A stretch of DNA of 64,000 nt from Hyphobacterium sp. CCMP332 (GTDB taxonomy: Bacteria > Bacteroidota > Bacteroidia > Cytophagales > CCMP332): the NCBI GenBank assembly GCA_014323545.1, contig CP058647.1, forward strand, positions 2,768,001 to 2,832,000, given 5' to 3'. A program made the position numbers and the translations under genes. Below, in pieces: positions 16,832 to 26,000 of this stretch (positions are counted from its first letter, which is position 1; each line of letters begins with the position of its first letter). The notes under the pieces were generated by a model. The model saw nothing but the letters and a program-made list of their open reading frames with translations, was not told the DNA's origin and searched no databases.

Positions 16832-19800
16832 TTATTTAATAATACTCAGCTTACCGGCGATGATCTGCTCTCCGGATATGGCCTTGTAATAATACAGACC
16901 ACTCGGCAGGTTCTCAGTGGAGATCGTCTTCACTGGTGCTTTTGATTTTATATTCCACTGCTTTAACCGTCTGCCATTGACATCTATAATACTAAGCGCA
17001 ATATCTTCTCCCAACGTTCCGCTAAAGCTAAAGCTCACATAGCTTTCTGCCGGGTTGGGATAGACCTTCGCCTGAAAGAGCTGCTCTGCAGTTGTGCCTG
17101 TGAATGAAGCCCGTTTGGCTCCTTCTCCCAAATCTATTTCCGGCAGATAGAAAAACTCTCCAAAGTTGACCATAAGCAGATTCTTGGCAATGGCCCCTGT
17201 GAGGTCATCATATGCTGCCCAGTCATCGAGCAGGGATTTATCACTAACATCCAGCGCATTTAAAGCCTTACCTGCATTATGCCAGGCTTCCTTTTGATCG
17301 ATCAGCGCTTCAAAACGATCAAATTCCTCTGACCAGTAGTCGCCTTCGGGTAATTTAGTACTGAGCGTGTTGAGCTCAGTCGCGGCATCTTCAAAGCGCT
17401 CTTGATGCGTGAGCCAGTTGATATAGGCCATGTGCTTGCTATGCCCCATATTGCGGGTCATGTAATGCTCGATAGAATCTGCTAGATAGCCATTGGGGTC
17501 AAACAAAAAGCTACGTAAAATGCGGCTATTGAGCACTTCCATACGCCCTTGTATTGCGCCCATTTCAGCTTCAAGAATCCCAAGCGGGGTCTCCTGATCC
17601 CAGTTGGCCACAATCAGATCGATTGCATTCTGATCGAGGGGATTGGGAATCTCGTATTGCAGCTGATCAATAATGTCTCCACTTTGGGTGGCGTCGGGGT
17701 TGGCTAGAGCCACTTCAAGCAAAAGCGCATCGGGCAAAACACCGATATTGGCTGCTTCCATAAAAGCATCTTTCGATAGCGGGGAGTTGGTCAAAAGCTC
17801 GTTACGCAAGTTCCAGGCATCCCCTGTCCAGCTGGCCTGAATATCTGCCAAAAGCTGAGGGGTTGAACCACCATCTACCAACTGACTACGGTTATAGAAT
17901 AAATTGGCATAGGCAGTGTCTAGTGAAGCATACTCAGAATTATTGGCAGAGCGGGCCGCTTCCTGATTGGTGCTGGTATCTATAGGGTTGCCACCACCTA
18001 GTTCTTCAAATGAGGAAGGACATTGGTTAAATTGTGCTTGAGGCACTGGATTAAACCAAACTGGCGTTGTGTGATTAGGTTGATTGACTTGATCCTGATA
18101 ATAATTAACAACATTTAACACCGCCACCTTATAATGACTTTCGCTCTGAATCCCAACTGGATCAAATTTATTACCTGCAGAATTTCCGCTGGCTCCTTGG
18201 GAGGACCTGATACCTGAAATAGCAGCAGAATAGTTCGTTGAAGGACTTACCACAAAATCAAAGGCATTGCTGTTCATGCTATCGCATTTGAATTCAAGGC
18301 CTTGATCTGGTTCCGCTATGTTCCAATTAATCGCTTCTCCAATCATGGCCAAATGCATTTCGGTTAACGTATTTAGGTAGACCTCGTTGGAGGCTGTGCC
18401 AGAGTTAAAAATACGAATGCCATAGGCGGGATTTTCCATATCAGGAGCCTTTGCTATATGATTCCCTTCAATATGATAGCCGGTAGAGGTAAAAGAGGTA
18501 ATGGCGGTGGAAATTCCTAGATTTTCAATTCGCCCAACAGAAATGTTATTGCGAGTTATCTCAGCTTGATTAAGCCCTGATAGCATAATGGCATAGTCAA
18601 GTGTATCAAAATCACTTTGATCCACTATCACCGTCTTTTCCGAACCTGTGCCACTAGCGTGTACTCCCAAATGTAAATTATAGAAAGTGGAACGCTTGGC
18701 ATTTACAGAGGTAGATTTAGGAATCACAGCGATGGACGCATCGAAGGCAATAATTCCTGCGCCTCCTTTAAGGTTGGGCCGGAAATCTGTAGTCTCATTT
18801 CTAAATGAGCATCCTTTTACCTTGATCTGCCCTATATTGGAAAGTCCAATAAAGCGGTTAAAATCAGCGCTACCAGTAACGGAGTCAATAACAAAATCAT
18901 CATTGACCAAAAAATCGCAATTAATGAAATAACTCAAATCACCCACAAATGTCAGGGAATCAGTGGCTAGAGTATTTTGAAAATTACACATGTTTACAGA
19001 ATAAGAGTTATTCAAAAACTTGGAATCAACAGCTCTAATAATCCCTCCAAAGTGAATGGAGTCTCCTGAATTCGGCCCTGAGGAAACGATATGATAATTT
19101 CGAATTCCATGAGCAGAACGTTCAATAACAGCACCATTTTTTAATTCAACGATTCCTGAAGTCAAAGCATTTTGGGGCTGACCAGGCGTACCCCAAACTT
19201 CGATACCACGCCAAAAGCCCTCTCCACAATGATCATTGTCAACCGAGCTAATCCGCCCACCATCAAGGTTGAGTTTTCCACCTTGCTCTACTATGATTTT
19301 GGCATCGTGTTGCATAAAGAGCTCGCATGTGACTGTGACTGTGGCACCGTCTTTTATTATCATGTTTTGGTAGATACGACTATTATCATCGAATAGTCTA
19401 TCTGAACTAATTATCAAATCCGGGTTAATAGGATAGCACTCGTAGACAGCATTTCTTACGTTAGTAATAGCAACACTTCTATTAACTTGAGCTACTTGTA
19501 AATCGTATAAGGTATTTCTGGGGTCCCCTCCACCGTTTTGATTTTGAATATTTTGAGGGCATTGATTGGCATGACCTAATCCAAAGTTATGACCAAATTC
19601 GTGTAACCAGCCCCTTCGATCATGCTTCCACCCCGGCGGGCAATATGCAGGGCAACAAGCATTTATTGAATCTGCCTTAAATCCTCCGCTGCAGTGATAT
19701 CCGTTTTGTTTGGCTACCCACCGGTCGAACATATCATCTGTGATAAATCCATTTAGTACATCCATATCCCTTTGTGGAGTAAATGCGCAGGCTCTTCCAT

Positions 19801-20509
19801 CTAAAACCGTATCAAACCCAAGAAGATTGATAGAATCAAATTGTAATACCCATCGCTTGTAACCGATTTCTGATCCAGTGATGTACACATTTATTGCATC
19901 ATTTTTAATGTTATTATGTGCAGCATAGTTAATGAAATAGGCACGAGCCAAATCTCTATGATCACAGACATATTTATTATCTCTATTCCACATAGCTGAA
20001 TCAATGATTTCAATTTTATCGTGAATTCGAAACCGGACACGCACATCTTGAAATACATTTATTTTACCATCAGGTGTCCATGAAAGACCACCATTACCAC
20101 CTCCTTCCCAATTACATTTCGTGCTATCAGCTTCATTAATGAAAGCCAAATTTGAATAGCGCCTATTGAGATCAATGGAAATGCTGTCTAAAAAATTACT
20201 GTGTACAGGGTTTGAAAGATCGAAGTTTTTTTGTTTGGTACTGTCTTCATGAAAAATGACCAGCCGAATGTTTAAAGTACGGATGGGTAAAGTCGTATCG
20301 ACAGTCACTGTTGTATCTGGCAGGTATTTTCTAAGCTCTGAAACAGAGGCTATATAGGCTGGAGAATTATTGCATGTTAGCATAAAGTTAAAATTCTCCA
20401 CATCTGCAGAGTCCAATCCACAACCCCAATCCATAGGCGAATCTTGAGAAATTCCCATGAAAGGGACTATTGTTAAAAAGGAGAAAAGGAGTACAATAAA
20501 AGTTTTCAT
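16832..20509 (-). CDS. Large secreted protein: HEXXH metalloprotease-like motif, beta-helix-like region, T9SS tail
   Basis: 1225 residues. Signal peptide at 1-21 (LLFSFLTIVPFMGISQ). Residues 303-313 read HEFGHNFGLGH, the extended zinc-binding motif of metzincin-type proteases, in a Cys-rich setting (CCPAYCPPGW just before). No methionine occurs for about 70 residues after it, so the usual Met-turn is missing or displaced. From about 375 to 760 come repeats like those of right-handed parallel beta-helices (GATVTVTCELFMQHDAKIIV, KGCSFRNET, GNHIAK). A helical region (about 860-1110) follows, then a T9SS sorting tail (VYPNPAESYVSFSF to the end). It is probably exported to the cell surface or medium. 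Whether the protease is active is uncertain. Confidence 0.85.
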   Translation of the reverse strand: MKTFIVLLFSFLTIVPFMGISQDSPMDWGCGLDSADVENFNFMLTCNNSPAYIASVSELRKYLPDTTVTVDTTLPIRTLNIRLVIFHEDSTKQKNFDLSNPVHSNFLDSISIDLNRRYSNLAFINEADSTKCNWEGGGNGGLSWTPDGKINVFQDVRVRFRIHDKIEIIDSAMWNRDNKYVCDHRDLARAYFINYAAHNNIKNDAINVYITGSEIGYKRWVLQFDSINLLGFDTVLDGRACAFTPQRDMDVLNGFITDDMFDRWVAKQNGYHCSGGFKADSINACCPAYCPPGWKHDRRGWLHEFGHNFGLGHANQCPQNIQNQNGGGDPRNTLYDLQVAQVNRSVAITNVRNAVYECYPINPDLIISSDRLFDDNSRIYQNMIIKDGATVTVTCELFMQHDAKIIVEQGGKLNLDGGRISSVDNDHCGEGFWRGIEVWGTPGQPQNALTSGIVELKNGAVIERSAHGIRNYHIVSSGPNSGDSIHFGGIIRAVDSKFLNNSYSVNMCNFQNTLATDSLTFVGDLSYFINCDFLVNDDFVIDSVTGSADFNRFIGLSNIGQIKVKGCSFRNETTDFRPNLKGGAGIIAFDASIAVIPKSTSVNAKRSTFYNLHLGVHASGTGSEKTVIVDQSDFDTLDYAIMLSGLNQAEITRNNISVGRIENLGISTAITSFTSTGYHIEGNHIAKAPDMENPAYGIRIFNSGTASNEVYLNTLTEMHLAMIGEAINWNIAEPDQGLEFKCDSMNSNAFDFVVSPSTNYSAAISGIRSSQGASGNSAGNKFDPVGIQSESHYKVAVLNVVNYYQDQVNQPNHTTPVWFNPVPQAQFNQCPSSFEELGGGNPIDTSTNQEAARSANNSEYASLDTAYANLFYNRSQLVDGGSTPQLLADIQASWTGDAWNLRNELLTNSPLSKDAFMEAANIGVLPDALLLEVALANPDATQSGDIIDQLQYEIPNPLDQNAIDLIVANWDQETPLGILEAEMGAIQGRMEVLNSRILRSFLFDPNGYLADSIEHYMTRNMGHSKHMAYINWLTHQERFEDAATELNTLSTKLPEGDYWSEEFDRFEALIDQKEAWHNAGKALNALDVSDKSLLDDWAAYDDLTGAIAKNLLMVNFGEFFYLPEIDLGEGAKRASFTGTTAEQLFQAKVYPNPAESYVSFSFSGTLGEDIALSIIDVNGRRLKQWNIKSKAPVKTISTENLPSGLYYYKAISGEQIIAGKLSIIK

Positions 20510-20643
20510 AACATATATAATTTAAATTGAACATAACATACCCGTTATAATTGTTGATTTGGGTGATCGTCATGCCTCAATTTCCATTACTGTCATGAGA
20601 TGGGAGGCGATAAGGTCTTAGAAATTTTTATGAACCTTTATCT

Positions 20644-20673
20644 TAAATTTAGTTGATAAATTAAGTATGTCAA
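20644..20673 (-). promoter_or_regulatory. Candidate promoter of the T9SS cargo pair
   Basis: On the minus strand TTG (20671-20673) is followed after 19 nt by TAAATTTA (20644-20651), a 7-of-8 match to the Bacteroidota -7 box TAnnTTTG. It would give a leader of about 125 nt before the start at 20509. Confidence 0.4.
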
Positions 20674-20766
20674 TAACTATAGGAACTTTTAACAAACATT
20701 AACTAAATCTAAAAATTGATTTCTGGAAAACCTTATAATATAATTTAACCTTTTTTAAGTGAAAAA

Positions 20767-21960
20767 TTATAGTTGAAGAATAATCTTATTAGATATTGTT
20801 TCCCCAATCGATAAAGAAGAGGTAGCAGCAGGAGAGGGGGCATTACAGACATTTAAAACTCTTTTGCTTTCCAAAATCATAAAATCATCTAACAAGCCAC
20901 CTTCCTTATCGCAGGCTTGTGCTCTTACTCCGGCACCACCGGGAATCAGGTCATCGGATTGTACTTCCGGAATTAATTTCTGCAAGGCTTTGGTAAAAGC
21001 GGCTTTTGAATAGCTTCTGTAAAATTCACCAATGCCGGTTTTCCAGTATTTAAAAGCCACCTTTTGAAAACCCGGCCAGGTGAGTGTTTCAAAAAACTCC
21101 GAAAGATTGACATCTGATTTTTTATAACCTTCGCGGGCATAGGCCAACACCGCGTTGGGGCCTGCCTCTACACCACCGCCTATCATTCTTGTAAAATGCA
21201 CACCCAGAAATGGAAACGCAGGATCGGGAACCGGGTAGATTAAATGCTTGACAAGGTATCGCTTCTCTGGTTTTAATTCATAGTACTCACCTCGGAAAGG
21301 CACAATTTTCAAATTGACATTTTGATTGCTCAGGCGGGCGATTTTATCGGAGTACAGACCCGCGCAATTTACAAGCATGGAACTTTGATATTCTGCTTTT
21401 TCCGTTTTAATAATGCAGGCCTCTTTTTTTAATTCGATGTCTTTCACCTTATTGTCAAAAGCGAAGTCCGCACCTTTTTCAATTAGCAATTCTTTGAGCT
21501 TTTGGCTCATGGCTTTGTAATCGATAATGCCGGTTTGAGGAACCCTCACGCCTTTGATTCCCCGCAAATGCGGCTCGATTTCTTTCATTTCTCCCTCTTC
21601 AAGCCATTTGAGATCTTTTAATCCGTTTTCTATGCCCCGATCGTAAATATTATGCAATACCTCTAATTCGCTTTCATCGGAGGCTACGATAATTTTTCCG
21701 CATAGTTCAAAAGGAATGTTGTGCTTTTTAGCAAAGTCTATCAGTAGCTGATAGCCGCGTATACAGTTTTTGGCTTTCAGGCTGCCGGGTTTATAATATA
21801 TGCCAGAGTGAATAACGCCGCTGTTATTACCGGTCTGATGTTGAGCCACATCGCTCTCTTTTTCTATTATCAGAATCCTGGTATCGGGTTTTTTAATCTG
21901 CAGCTGATAGGCGGTTGACAAACCAACTATTCCCGCTCCAATAATGCTTACATCGTACAT
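20767..21960 (-). CDS. lhgO: L-2-hydroxyglutarate oxidase
   Basis: 397 residues, the usual length. The FAD-binding Rossmann motif starts at residue 5 (IIGAGIVGLSTAYQL), followed by the family blocks HQTGNNSGVIHSGIYYKPGS, VPQTGIIDYKAM and GGAGVRAQACDKEGGLLDDF near the C-terminus. LhgO (FAD-dependent, membrane-associated in other bacteria) oxidises L-2-hydroxyglutarate to 2-oxoglutarate and passes the electrons to the quinone pool. The downstream side is notable: a stub of another lhgO 3' end lies 5.5 kb away at 15160-15263, beyond two T9SS cargo genes, so this copy may have arrived with that block. The annotation itself is secure. Confidence 0.93.
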   Translation of the reverse strand: MYDVSIIGAGIVGLSTAYQLQIKKPDTRILIIEKESDVAQHQTGNNSGVIHSGIYYKPGSLKAKNCIRGYQLLIDFAKKHNIPFELCGKIIVASDESELEVLHNIYDRGIENGLKDLKWLEEGEMKEIEPHLRGIKGVRVPQTGIIDYKAMSQKLKELLIEKGADFAFDNKVKDIELKKEACIIKTEKAEYQSSMLVNCAGLYSDKIARLSNQNVNLKIVPFRGEYYELKPEKRYLVKHLIYPVPDPAFPFLGVHFTRMIGGGVEAGPNAVLAYAREGYKKSDVNLSEFFETLTWPGFQKVAFKYWKTGIGEFYRSYSKAAFTKALQKLIPEVQSDDLIPGGAGVRAQACDKEGGLLDDFMILESKRVLNVCNAPSPAATSSLSIGETISNKIILQL

Positions 21961-21993
21961 CTTAGAAAAAATTTAAGCGAATTACGGAATATT

Positions 21994-22260
21994 TTATCCG
22001 CCACAACCAATTAATCTGTTCCATTTAGGACTATCGACTGTCTGTGAGTCGTTATCCTCAAAAAAGACACGATATCCATCTTTTTGTTTGCTGAAAATGA
22101 TTTTTCTCCCTCTGGAATTTTTTAAAGTCTCGATTTTTCGTGCTTCGGGAAAGTCATTGGGAAAACTGAATTCCGGAAAAATATTTTGATAGGCTTTGAG
22201 AACTTCGCTGATATTGGGATTCTGATTAGGCGCCGGCATTGGATTTTTGAATTGTCTCAA
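21994..22260 (-). CDS. Small hypothetical protein
   Basis: 88 residues with no recognisable motif beyond a basic middle (KNSRGRKIIFSKQKDGYRV) and a C-terminal GCGG. It overlaps the end of the upstream TerB-like gene by 35 nt; an ATG at 22239 would shorten the overlap to 14 nt. Coding is supported by co-orientation and tight linkage with that gene and by its clear divergence from random composition (balanced charged residues, no low-complexity). Function unknown. Confidence 0.5.
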   Translation of the reverse strand: MRQFKNPMPAPNQNPNISEVLKAYQNIFPEFSFPNDFPEARKIETLKNSRGRKIIFSKQKDGYRVFFEDNDSQTVDSPKWNRLIGCGG

Positions 22261-22615
22261 AATCCTTTCGCATTTTTTTTAGAAGCTTTTCTTCCATATC
22301 CTCAGTGCCTTCAAAGGCATCCGCAATGCTTTCTACCACGTTAAGAAATTTCTTGCTCATTTTCTCATCAAAGAGTTCTGTATTGTCCTTGATGGCATTT
22401 AAGGCATTCGTATAGGCTTTGTCAATGGTAGGTGTTATGGCAGAATCCAAAATATCAAAACGCTGCTCTGCAATCCATGCATCTTCTTTGAATTCTTTTC
22501 TAAGGATTCTTTTGAATAGACGTTTTTCTGAACTTTGGATATCTCCATCTGCCTTAGCAATACTGTAAGCTAAGGAAGCCAATGCTTCTATTAATTTTGA
22601 TTTACCTGTACTCAT
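22226..22615 (-). CDS. TerB-like helical protein
   Basis: 129 all-helical residues. The start KLIEALASLAYSIAKADGDI, then SSEKRLFKRILRKEF, resembles the TerB/DjlA-N-terminal fold, in which an acidic pair (here Asp-Gly-Asp near residue 23) binds metal. In other bacteria TerB-like proteins occur in tellurite resistance clusters or as general membrane-stress helpers; no other ter genes are seen here, so no resistance should be inferred. The gene overlaps the 88-codon ORF downstream and follows trxA on the same strand, with a terminator between. Confidence 0.5.
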   Translation of the reverse strand: MSTGKSKLIEALASLAYSIAKADGDIQSSEKRLFKRILRKEFKEDAWIAEQRFDILDSAITPTIDKAYTNALNAIKDNTELFDEKMSKKFLNVVESIADAFEGTEDMEEKLLKKMRKDFETIQKSNAGA

Positions 22616-22661
22616 GTAGGAAATATTTCTGCCAATTTAAGAAATGGACATTAGACCAAAA

Positions 22662-22696
22662 AAAAACTTACCTCAAAAAGATTGAAGTAAGTTTTT
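22662..22696 (-). terminator. Intrinsic terminator after trxA
   Basis: A 10-bp inverted repeat aaaaacttac / gtaagttttt with a 15-nt loop. On the minus strand it ends in a run of eight or nine T (A-run at 22658-22666). It lies 20 nt beyond the trxA stop. Confidence 0.75.
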
Positions 22697-22716
22697 AATT
22701 TATCTATATAAATAGA

Positions 22717-23040
22717 TTAAGCCAGTTGAGCATCTAATTTTTTGGATAAAATATTTTTAGGAACTGCGCCTACCTGCTTATCCACAACCTCTCCGTTTTT
22801 AAATACTAAAAGAGTTGGGATACTTCTGATTCCAAATTTTGCAGAAACTCCGGGATTCGTATCAACGTTTACTTTTCCGATTACGGCTTTGCCATCGTAA
22901 TCTCCGGCCATTTCTTCAACGATTGGTCCAATCATTTTACAAGGCCCACACCATTCAGCCCAGAAATCAACAAGTACAGGCTTGTCGGAGTTTATGACTT
23001 CTTCAAAATTGGAATCGGTTATTTCTACTGTCTTTCCCAT
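22717..23040 (-). CDS. trxA: Thioredoxin
   Basis: 107 residues, the standard length. The redox motif WCGPCK lies at residues 30-35 (Cys31, Cys34) after VLVDFWAE, and the cis-Pro loop is RSIPTLLVF (near residue 74). It reduces disulfides of cytoplasmic proteins such as ribonucleotide reductase and peroxiredoxins, recycled by thioredoxin reductase (not in this window). A perfect -7 box (TAATTTTG) lies at 23073-23080, and a terminator follows, so it is probably transcribed alone. Confidence 0.97.
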   Translation of the reverse strand: MGKTVEITDSNFEEVINSDKPVLVDFWAEWCGPCKMIGPIVEEMAGDYDGKAVIGKVNVDTNPGVSAKFGIRSIPTLLVFKNGEVVDKQVGAVPKNILSKKLDAQLA

Positions 23041-23072
23041 TATTAAGTTTTATTTAGTGATTTAGATTTTTA

Positions 23073-23080
23073 CAAAATTA
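23073..23080 (-). promoter_or_regulatory. -7 box upstream of trxA
   Basis: Minus strand TAATTTTG, a perfect match to TAnnTTTG, 32 nt before the trxA ATG. No good -33 TTG is found at the right distance, so the call rests on the -7 element alone. Confidence 0.35.
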
Positions 23081-23094
23081 GAAAAAATGTTCTG

Positions 23095-26000
23095 TTAAAT
23101 GAGTAATTTATACGACAGACCCTCTATTTTGTCGAGTTGTGAAAATAATTCATCATTTGGATCAACCGTATATTTCCTCGATAAAAATTCAATTTCTATT
23201 TTTTCCAATGGATCTCTGACAAACATTTTCAAAGTGCATTTACCCGAGTTGCCGGATACCACTTTATCAATTTCATCTACCATACTGTGATCAATAACGG
23301 CTGAATGTAAATAGAGTTCAATTTTCTTCGCCTGATTCTGTCTTACTTCTGACAAGAGTGACATTTCAAAGGGTTGAAACTCCCAATCCGATTCTTCAAT
23401 AGGTGCTTTGGGCTCATTTCTCAGTTGCTGTTTTTTGGACCAGCGCAGATCCATTTTGCCCTTTGTATAGAGGAAAGTACCGGGTTTAAAATAATTTGCC
23501 ATATTGACATAATCATCGCCCATTCTGAAAATTTCTATGGCCCCGCTCATGTCTTCGAGAGTCATTACAGCGAATGGCGTTCCTTTTTTGGTTTGTCCGG
23601 TACGAACCGCGGTAACCATGCCTCCAAGTCGAATATCATTGGCGGCTTGTCTTGGAATATTTTCAATGTTATGAGAGCAAATATGTTCCAGCTCTACTTT
23701 GAATTCATCCAGTGGATGTCCGGAAATATAAAAGCCGACCACTTCTTTTTCGATGTTGAGTTTTTCTATTTCTCCAAAGGGTTCCAGGTCTTCGATCCGC
23801 GGTTTGGGCATTTCAGTTTCATCTCCTCCGGCACCAAATAACGATGCCTGCGAAGAATTTCTTTCTGCGCTGATCCGCTGTCCGTATTTGATTGCCTTTT
23901 CTATGAGATTTTCATCGTTTTCCGCGGCTTCCAGGTATTGTCGCCGGTGATAATTCCCAAGATTGTCGAAAGCGCCGGCCATTGCCAGAGCCTCATAAGT
24001 TTTTTTATTGACCTGTCTTGAATTCAGACGGCTGGAAAGATCAAAAATATCAGTAAATGCTCCGTTTTCCTGTCTTTCATTAATAATACATTCTACGGCT
24101 GCATCGCCGGTTCCCTTTATCGCGCCAAGGCCAAATCGAATCTGTCCTTCATCATTTACATTAAAATACTGACCGCTTTCATTGACATCCGGACCCAAAA
24201 CCTTAATGCCCAAATGTTTGCATTCATCCATAAAGAATGTCACCTTTTTGATGTCATTCATATTGTGGGTCAGCACCGCCGACATATATTCGGCAGGGTA
24301 ATTGGCTTTTAGATAGGACGTGTGAAATGCAACGACGGAATAACAGGTTGAATGCGATTTGTTAAAGGCATAGGCCGCGAACGCTTCCCAGTCTTTCCAG
24401 ACTTTTTCTGCAATCTCTTTATCGTGGCCATTTTTTTCACAGCCTTCGAGAAATTTGGGTTTGAGCTCATCGATGATCTCCTTTTTCTTCTTACCCATAG
24501 CTTTTCGGAGAAGATCGGCCTCGCCCTTGGAGAATCCGGCGAGTTTCTGAGATAAAAGCATGACCTGCTCCTGATAAACTGTAATTCCATAGGTTTCGGC
24601 CAAATATTCCTCCATATCAGGAAGGTCGTATTGTATCTCTTCAATACCGAGTTTCCTTTTGATGAAATTGGGGATATATTCCATTGGACCTGGCCGGTAA
24701 AGAGCATTCATTGCAATCAGATCCTGAAATTTATCGGGTTTCAAATCCTTCAGGTGTTTCTGCATTCCCGGACTTTCAAACTGAAAGGTCCCATTGGTCA
24801 AACCCTTTTGATAAAGCTCATAGGTTTTTTCATCATCCAGTGGAATTTCATCGGGATCGATTTCTATGCCATGTCTTTCCTTGATTATCCGAATGGCTTC
24901 CTTAATAATGGTCAGCGTTTTTAAACCGAGGAAATCCATTTTGAGCATTCCGGCCGATTCCACGACTGAGTTGTCAAATTGCGTCACCAGGAGGTCAGCA
25001 TCTTTTGAAACCGCCACAGGAATGAAATTCGTGATGTCTTCGGGTGTTATAATCACGCCACAGGCATGTGTTCCGGTATTTCTTACCGAACCCTCAAGTA
25101 TTATGGCTTGATTAATGGTTTCGGCTGCCAGGTCATTGCCCTTGGCCAACGCCTTTAGCTGTTCGGCCAGCATTAGCTGATCGCTACGCAGACGTTCTGC
25201 TAACGATTTTTTATCGAGGTTAAATAATTTATTCAGCGAAATATCGGGCACCTTTTTGGCCACCTGGTCGGCTTCGGAAAGAGGGAGATTCAATACACGG
25301 GCGGTGTCCCTGACCGAGGATTTTGCGGCCATTGTTCCATAGGTGATGATCTGAGCCACCTGGTCTTTTCCGTATTTATTGACAACCCAATCGATAATTT
25401 TGCTTCTGCCCTCATCGTCAAAATCTATATCAATATCGGGCAGTGAGATACGGTCCGGATTGAGAAATCGCTCAAAAAGCAGATCGTACTTAATGGGATC
25501 TACATTGGTAATACCGGTGCAATAAGCCACGGCAGAACCGGCTGCAGAACCCCTTCCGGGGCCCACAGAAACACCCATTTTGCGCGCCTGATTTGTAAAA
25601 TCCTGAACAATGAGGAAATATCCGGGATATCCTGTTTTTTCAATGATGGAAAGCTCAAAATCCAGACGCTCCTTTATTTCAGTGTTGATTTCCGGATACC
25701 TTTTTTTCGCTCCTTCAAAGGTCAAATGTTTGAGGTAGGCATTTTCTCCCCGGTTGCCTCCGTCTTTTAAATCCTCAGGATCTTTGAATTCGTCTGGAAT
25801 CTCAAATTTTGGCAGTAGCACATCTCTTTCCAGTTCATAGGACTCAATTTTGTCGGAGATTTCCTTTGTGGTTTGGATGGCATTAGGGAGATCTGCAAAA
25901 ATAGCCTTCATTTCATCCTGCGATTTGAAATAATATTCTTCGTTGGGAAAACCGTATCTGAAACCACGGCCTTTTCCTATGGGCGTGCTTTGCAATTCGC

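Noticed and set aside
22226-22615. Tellurite resistance locus based on the TerB-like protein
   Set aside because: The fold match is partial and no terC/terD/terZ genes are near.
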